Shown here: positions 59,889 through 64,000 of the stretch, in pieces | Numbering within the stretch: position 1 is the stretch's first letter | How the letters are laid out: every line of letters begins with the position of its first letter | Origin: Rhodobacter sp. | GTDB taxonomy: Bacteria; Pseudomonadota; Alphaproteobacteria; Rhodobacterales; Rhodobacteraceae | DNA length: 64,000 nucleotides | Reading direction: 5' to 3' | Assembly: GCA_027484985.1 (NCBI GenBank) | Contig: JAIXRW010000054.1 | Coordinates: 1-64,000, forward strand | The notes under the pieces: generated by a model | The model's input: the letters and a program-made list of their open reading frames with translations, nothing else | Databases searched by the model: none | Told to the model about the DNA's origin: nothing | Program-made: the position numbers and the translations under genes

Positions 59889-62321
59889 ATGTCCGAATCT
59901 TCCGCACTGCCCATCGACGACGCCCTGCCCGACCTGCGCCGCGCCATCGCGTCACGCGGCATGGCCGTGTTGCAGGCCCCCCCCGGCGCGGGGAAAACCA
60001 CCCGCGTGCCGCTCGACCTGCTGGCCTCGGGCCTCGTCACCGGCCGGATCGTCATGCTCGAACCCCGCCGCCTTGCCGCCCGGGCCGCAGCCGAACGCAT
60101 GGCCGAAACGCTGGGCCAATCCGTGGGCCAGACCGTCGGCTACCGCATCCGGGGCGAGGCAAAGGTGTCCCCGGCCACCCGGATCGAGGTTGTGACCGAA
60201 GGCATCCTGACCCGTATGCTGCAATCCGACCCCGAACTTGCGGGCATCGGTGCCGTGATCTTCGACGAATTCCACGAACGCAGCCTCAACGCCGATCTGG
60301 GCCTTGCCCTTTGCCTCGAGGTGCGCGGGGCCCTGCGCCCCGATCTGATGCTGCTGGTAATGTCGGCCACGCTGGATGCCGCCCCCGTGGCAGCCCTTAT
60401 GGGCGATGCGCCCCTTGTCACCTCGGCCGGCCGCGCCTTTCCGGTCGAAACCCGCTGGCTGCCGCGCCTGCCCGATGCCTCGTTGCGGTTCGAAGCGGCG
60501 GTCGCGAACCTGATCCTTCAGGCGCTTGGCGAAACCGAAGGGGGCGGCGTCCTTGTCTTTCTGCCGGGCGAGGGAGAGATCCGCAGGGTCGAGGCGCAGC
60601 TTGCCCCCCGTCTGCCCGCCAACACCGTCATCCGCCCCCTGTTCGGCGCGATGGATTTCGCAGCCCAGCGCGCCGCGCTTGCCCCCGTTTCGGGGCGCAA
60701 GATCGTGCTTGCTACATCCATTGCCGAAACCTCGCTGACCCTGCCCGATATCCGCGTGGTGGTCGATGGCGGCCGCGCCCGCCGTGCCCGCTTTGATGCA
60801 CCCTCGGGCATGTCGCGCCTTGTCACCGAACGCGTGACGCGGGCCGAGGCCGAACAGCGCCGTGGCCGCGCGGGCCGCGTGGCGACAGGCGTCTGCTACC
60901 GCCTGTGGACGAAGGGCGAGGAAGGCGGCCTTGCCCCCTTCCCCCCTGCCGAGATCGATGCGGCAGACCTCACCCCGCTTGCGCTGGAACTGGCCCTTTG
61001 GGGCAGCAACGACCTGCCCTTCCTGACCCCGCCCCATCCCGGCGTGCTGGCCGAGGCGCGCAGCCTGCTTGCCGACCTTGGCGCGCTCGGTGATTCGGGC
61101 CGCATCACCGCCCATGGCCGCCTGCTCGCCGCCCTGCCGCTGCACCCGCGCCTTGGCCATATGCTGGCTTTGTCCGGCCCCGCCGCCGCCCCGCTGGCCG
61201 CCCTGCTGGCCGAACGTGACCCGCTGCGCGGCGAGCCGCCCGACCTGACCGCGCGGCTGAAAGCCATCGACCGCACGCCGCCCTATGCCCACCGCCCCAC
61301 GATCGACCGCATCCGCGACGAATCGCGCCGGCTAGCGAAACTGGCCCCCGCCACACGCCGCGACCTGTCGCCCGCCCAGATGGCAGCACTGGCCTATCCC
61401 GACCGTATCGGCCTGCGCCGCAAGGGCGATGCCCCGCGCTGGGTGCTGTCGGGCGGCAAGGGGGCAGCGATGGCCGCAGGCCTGCCGCTATCGGGCGCGC
61501 GGCTGATCGTGGCGACCGATCTTGATGGCGACCAGCGCGAGGCGACGATCCGCCAAGCCATCGCCCTGACCGAAGCCGAATTGCGCGCGCTTTATGCCGA
61601 CCGGATCGCATGGCAAAACCTGTGCGAATGGTCCCGCCGCGAAGGCCGCGTGCTGGCCCGAAAACAGGAACGTTTCGGCGCCCTTGTCCTTGCCGACCAG
61701 ACATGGCCCGACGCCCCGCCCGAAGCCCTTGCCCGCGCCGCGCTCGACGGCATCCGCCAGACGGGCTTGCCGTGGTCGGCCCCCGCCACGCGCCTGCGCG
61801 CCCGCATCCGCCTTGCCGCAGGCAGCGGCACAGGCTGGCCAGACCTGTCGGACGAGGCCCTTCTTGCCAGCCTCGAGGACTGGCTGCTTCCGCATCTGAA
61901 ATCCCCCCGCACCGAGGCCGACCTGCGCGCGCTCGACCTGACGGAACCCCTGCGTGGTTTGCTGTCATGGGACCAGACGCAGATCATCGACCGCCTCGCC
62001 CCGGCCCATTTCGAAACCCCGCTCGGCCGCCGCGTGCCCATCGACTATGACGGCGACGCCCCGTCGATCGAGGTTCGCTTGCAGGAACTGTTCGGGTTGA
62101 CCACCCACCCCACCGTGGGCGCGAACCGCCTGCCGCTGCGCATCACCTTGCTGTCGCCCGGCCAGCGCCCCGTTCAGGTGACGATGGACCTGCCCGGCTT
62201 CTGGGCCAAATCCTATGCCGATGTTCGGAAAGACATGCGCGGCCAATATCCCCGCCACCCGTGGCCCGAAGACCCGACCATCGCCGAACCCACCCTGCGG
62301 GCGAAACCGCGCGGAACCTGA
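59889..62321 (+). CDS. hrpB: ATP-dependent RNA helicase HrpB
   Basis: An 810-residue DEAH-box helicase. Motif I is APPGAGKTTRVPL (about residue 31), motif II DEFHERS, motif III MSATLD, motif V ATSIAETSLTLP and motif VI EQRRGRAGRVATG. A ratchet region and the HrpB-specific C-terminal domain (about 680-800, LPLRITLLSPGQRPVQVTMD) follow. Standard length for HrpB. The physiological RNA target is poorly known in any bacterium. ATG 59889 is chosen where homologues begin (LPIDDALPDLRRA). Confidence 0.94.
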   Translation: MSESSALPIDDALPDLRRAIASRGMAVLQAPPGAGKTTRVPLDLLASGLVTGRIVMLEPRRLAARAAAERMAETLGQSVGQTVGYRIRGEAKVSPATRIEVVTEGILTRMLQSDPELAGIGAVIFDEFHERSLNADLGLALCLEVRGALRPDLMLLVMSATLDAAPVAALMGDAPLVTSAGRAFPVETRWLPRLPDASLRFEAAVANLILQALGETEGGGVLVFLPGEGEIRRVEAQLAPRLPANTVIRPLFGAMDFAAQRAALAPVSGRKIVLATSIAETSLTLPDIRVVVDGGRARRARFDAPSGMSRLVTERVTRAEAEQRRGRAGRVATGVCYRLWTKGEEGGLAPFPPAEIDAADLTPLALELALWGSNDLPFLTPPHPGVLAEARSLLADLGALGDSGRITAHGRLLAALPLHPRLGHMLALSGPAAAPLAALLAERDPLRGEPPDLTARLKAIDRTPPYAHRPTIDRIRDESRRLAKLAPATRRDLSPAQMAALAYPDRIGLRRKGDAPRWVLSGGKGAAMAAGLPLSGARLIVATDLDGDQREATIRQAIALTEAELRALYADRIAWQNLCEWSRREGRVLARKQERFGALVLADQTWPDAPPEALARAALDGIRQTGLPWSAPATRLRARIRLAAGSGTGWPDLSDEALLASLEDWLLPHLKSPRTEADLRALDLTEPLRGLLSWDQTQIIDRLAPAHFETPLGRRVPIDYDGDAPSIEVRLQELFGLTTHPTVGANRLPLRITLLSPGQRPVQVTMDLPGFWAKSYADVRKDMRGQYPRHPWPEDPTIAEPTLRAKPRGT

Positions 62322-62362
62322 CACCGGCACGCCCTGCGCCCGCCCCCGGGGCCAGCCCCGGA

Positions 62363-62389
62363 CCCCGGAGTATTTGGGCAAAGGTGAAG
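62363..62389. repeat. mosaic intergenic repeat, copy 11
   Basis: CCCCGGAGTATTTGGGCAAA then GGTGAAG, preceded by a GGGGCCAGCCCC hairpin. It lies 42 bases after hrpB and before the MFS gene on the same strand, in the same orientation as copy 7. Confidence 0.7.
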
Positions 62390-62414
62390 GGCAAGGCAGG
62401 CAGCGCGAAACCGT

Positions 62415-62462
62415 CTGAAACGTTCTGTCATGCGTGCAGGCTTCACTCCGTAAACGTTTCAG
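62415..62462 (+). promoter_or_regulatory. paired AACGTT inverted repeat upstream of the MFS gene
   Basis: CTGAAACGTT (62415-62424) and its perfect inverse AACGTTTCAG (62453-62462) are 28 bases apart. Each contains a small AACGTT palindrome, as in LacI-family operators (TGAAACGTTTCA type). They lie 36-83 bases before the MFS start codon. No LacI gene is in the window. Confidence 0.5.
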
Positions 62463-62497
62463 ATTATGGACAACCCAAGATCGAACGGGGGCAGGCA

Positions 62498-63676
62498 ATG
62501 GACGAAATGACGAAAGCGCGGCGCGGCCGCTGGGCAGTGGCGGCAATGTTCCTTGCCAACGGCTTCACCATGGGGGCATGGGCGCCGCAGATTCCGCTGC
62601 TTTTGCCGCGCCATGACATATCGGAATTCACCCTTGGCCTGTTGATCCTTGTGCTGGGCCTTGGCGCCGTGGTGTCGATGCTGTTTTCGGGCAAGCTGAT
62701 CGCCCGCTACGGCAATCGCCGCGTGCTGCGGGTCTTTGCGCTGTCGATCGTGCCGGTCCTGCCTGCCGTGGTCTTTGCCCCCGATGTGCCGCTGCTGGCG
62801 CTGTTCATGGCCACCCTTGGCGCGCTGATCGGCTGCATGGATGTGGCGATGAATGCCAATGCGGTGGATGTGGAACGCCGTCTTGGCCGCGCGATCATGT
62901 CGTCCTCGCACGGGTTCTGGAGCCTTGGCGGGTTCATCGGCGGGGCGGCGGGCAGCTGGATCATCCAGCATTGGGGCGCCGAGGTGCAGGCGCTCTGGGC
63001 GGCTGCGGTCGCGGCTATCCTGGTGCTGGCTGCCATGCCCTTTCTGATGGGCGAAACCAGCGCAGAAAAGGCCGAAACCGCCGCGCATCCCCGCGCGGGG
63101 CTGTTGCCGCGCGATCCGTCGATCTGGCTTCTTGGCCTGCTGGCGCTGTTTTCCATGGTGCCCGAGGGCGCGGTGCTGGACTGGGCGGCGCTGTATCTTT
63201 CCACCGAACTGGGTGCCGATCTGGCCCGTTCGGGCCTTGCCTTCGCCTTCTTCTCGGGTGCGATGGCGGTGATGCGCTTTGCCGGCGACGGGGTCAGGAA
63301 CCGCTTCGGCGCGGTGCTGACGCTGCGCGCCTCGGGCCTGCTGGCGGCGGCGGGCATGATGGGGGGGGCGCTTGCCCCGAACGATGTGGTGGCCATCGCC
63401 AGCTTTACCCTGTCGGGTCTTGGCGTGGCCAATATGGTGCCGATCCTGTTCTCGGCTGCCGGAAACCACCCCGGCCTGCCCGCAGGGGCGGGTATCGCTG
63501 CCGTGACGATGATGGGTTATTGCGGCATCCTTGTCGCGCCCTCGACCATCGGATTTGTCGCCGAACATGTGGGCTTCCGCTTCACCTATGGCACGCTGTC
63601 GCTGCTTCTTGTCATCGTGGCGCTGTTCGCGACCCGCACCCGCGCAGCCGATGGAACGCGGGCGGTTCCGGCCTAA
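62498..63676 (+). CDS. MFS transporter (YbjJ-like)
   Basis: A 392-residue 12-span major facilitator. The first span MFLANGFTMGAWAPQIPLLL and the SGKLIARYGNRRVLRVF loop (a relaxed motif A) point to the YbjJ/FucP-like branch, not to drug exporters. The substrate is unknown; sugar operators upstream would favour a carbohydrate. ATG 62498 follows CGGGGGCAGGCA; ATG 62507 is a possible alternative. The gene uses GTG and CTG codons more than its neighbours, and its local strand composition is noticeably G-richer. Confidence 0.82.
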   Translation: MDEMTKARRGRWAVAAMFLANGFTMGAWAPQIPLLLPRHDISEFTLGLLILVLGLGAVVSMLFSGKLIARYGNRRVLRVFALSIVPVLPAVVFAPDVPLLALFMATLGALIGCMDVAMNANAVDVERRLGRAIMSSSHGFWSLGGFIGGAAGSWIIQHWGAEVQALWAAAVAAILVLAAMPFLMGETSAEKAETAAHPRAGLLPRDPSIWLLGLLALFSMVPEGAVLDWAALYLSTELGADLARSGLAFAFFSGAMAVMRFAGDGVRNRFGAVLTLRASGLLAAAGMMGGALAPNDVVAIASFTLSGLGVANMVPILFSAAGNHPGLPAGAGIAAVTMMGYCGILVAPSTIGFVAEHVGFRFTYGTLSLLLVIVALFATRTRAADGTRAVPA

Positions 63677-63697
63677 CCCCGTCACCGCCCGACAGCA

Positions 63698-64000
63698 TCA
63701 CGCCCCCATATAGTCGCCCTTGCCAAGCTCGACCCCGTTATGACGCAGGATGTTATAGGCCGTGGTCAGGTGGAAATAGAACTGCGGCAACGAGTAGATG
63801 TTGACGAAATCCTCGCCGGTCATCGTCATGTCGGCGCCGCGGATCTTGATAGTGATCGTCCGTGCCTCGGCGCCCACATAGCGGCTGGTCTCGAACCCGG
63901 CCAGATAGCCACGCGCGGCGGCAATGCGGCCCTGCAATTCGGCAAAGCTCGTCTCGGTATCGGGAAAGCTTTTGGGGTCTTCCCCAGCCAGCCGCGCTGC
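63698..64000 (-). CDS. DUF1993-family protein, C-terminal part
   Basis: The last 100 residues of a gene that continues beyond the right edge. The visible part reads AARLAGEDPKSFPDTETSFA, ELQGRIAAARGYLAGF, then NIYSLPQFYFHLTTAYNILR and HNGVELGKGDYMGA, the standard end of DUF1993 (DinB-like four-helix) proteins. The HLTTAY histidine matches a conserved family position. Function unknown. It converges with the MFS gene across 21 bases. Confidence 0.85.
   Translation of the reverse strand, partial: AARLAGEDPKSFPDTETSFAELQGRIAAARGYLAGFETSRYVGAEARTITIKIRGADMTMTGEDFVNIYSLPQFYFHLTTAYNILRHNGVELGKGDYMGA

Overview
The window is a 64 kb piece of a GC-rich (roughly two-thirds G+C) alphaproteobacterial chromosome. 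Gene content and order point to the Rhodobacteraceae (Rhodobacter/Gemmobacter/Tabrizicola-like). This rests on the Tad pilus locus, the PCuAC/DUF2946 copper pair, a helix-turn-helix regulator next to a Bax-inhibitor-1 gene, the NDUFS4-like complex I accessory protein, HisN- and RraB-type proteins, and GTG/TTG starts with many 4-bp ATGA/GTGA overlaps. No integrase, transposase, phage or CRISPR gene is visible, so this reads as core chromosome. One small low-GC pocket at about 53.3-53.9 kb is the exception.

Layout. 0-5.7 kb: the 3' half of a Tad (tight adherence) locus: cpaF end, tadB, tadC, two TPR lipoproteins, a prepilin peptidase and a AAA+ ATPase. 5.9-12.2 kb: one-carbon, magnesium and purine salvage genes (5-formyl-THF cyclo-ligase overlapping mgtE, guanine deaminase, RraB, 8-oxoguanine deaminase, HisN). 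12.4-18.6 kb: XRE regulator, BI-1 protein, GAF protein, L33, GSCFA protein, RNase P RNA, peptidoglycan amidase and an Excalibur lipoprotein. 18.6-21.2 kb: gatA-gatC and a metallo-hydrolase. 21.4-26.7 kb: a carbohydrate-like group (xylulokinase divergent from a glycerol-1-phosphate dehydrogenase homologue, an HxlB-like SIS protein and a NagD-like HAD phosphatase). 27.2-28.9 kb: tadA (tRNA deaminase) and rluB.

29.0-34.6 kb: the most interesting block, a co-directional cluster of a 27-residue membrane peptide, XpaC, TelA, a DUF2927 lipoprotein, an SPFH protein carrying a GYF domain, and a double zinc-ribbon membrane protein. The last two resemble YdjI and YdjG of the Bacillus PspA-linked membrane-stress operon, so I read it as an envelope-stress module built on TelA/XpaC. 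35-41 kb: a purC paralogue, a PfkB kinase, dtd, an acyl-CoA synthetase and an ABC exporter. 41.2-46.5 kb: a tightly packed operon of HAD dehalogenase, two alpha/beta hydrolases, Thr/Ser dehydratase, PcaD-like lactonase and a Tet-type efflux pump. 46.6-49.9 kb: an enolase-superfamily enzyme lacking its first metal ligand, two acetyltransferases, tRNA-Arg(TCT) and the complex I accessory protein. 50.2-64 kb: uvrB, small envelope proteins, lepA, the copper pair, rpmB, meaB, hrpB, an MFS transporter and a partial DUF1993 gene.

Across the window a mosaic intergenic repeat recurs. Its core reads CAAATACTCCGGGG or CAAATATCCTCAGGGG and its flanks are GC hairpins. It occurs at 11 sites, mostly just beyond gene 3' ends. 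It is the largest structural signal not explained by genes.
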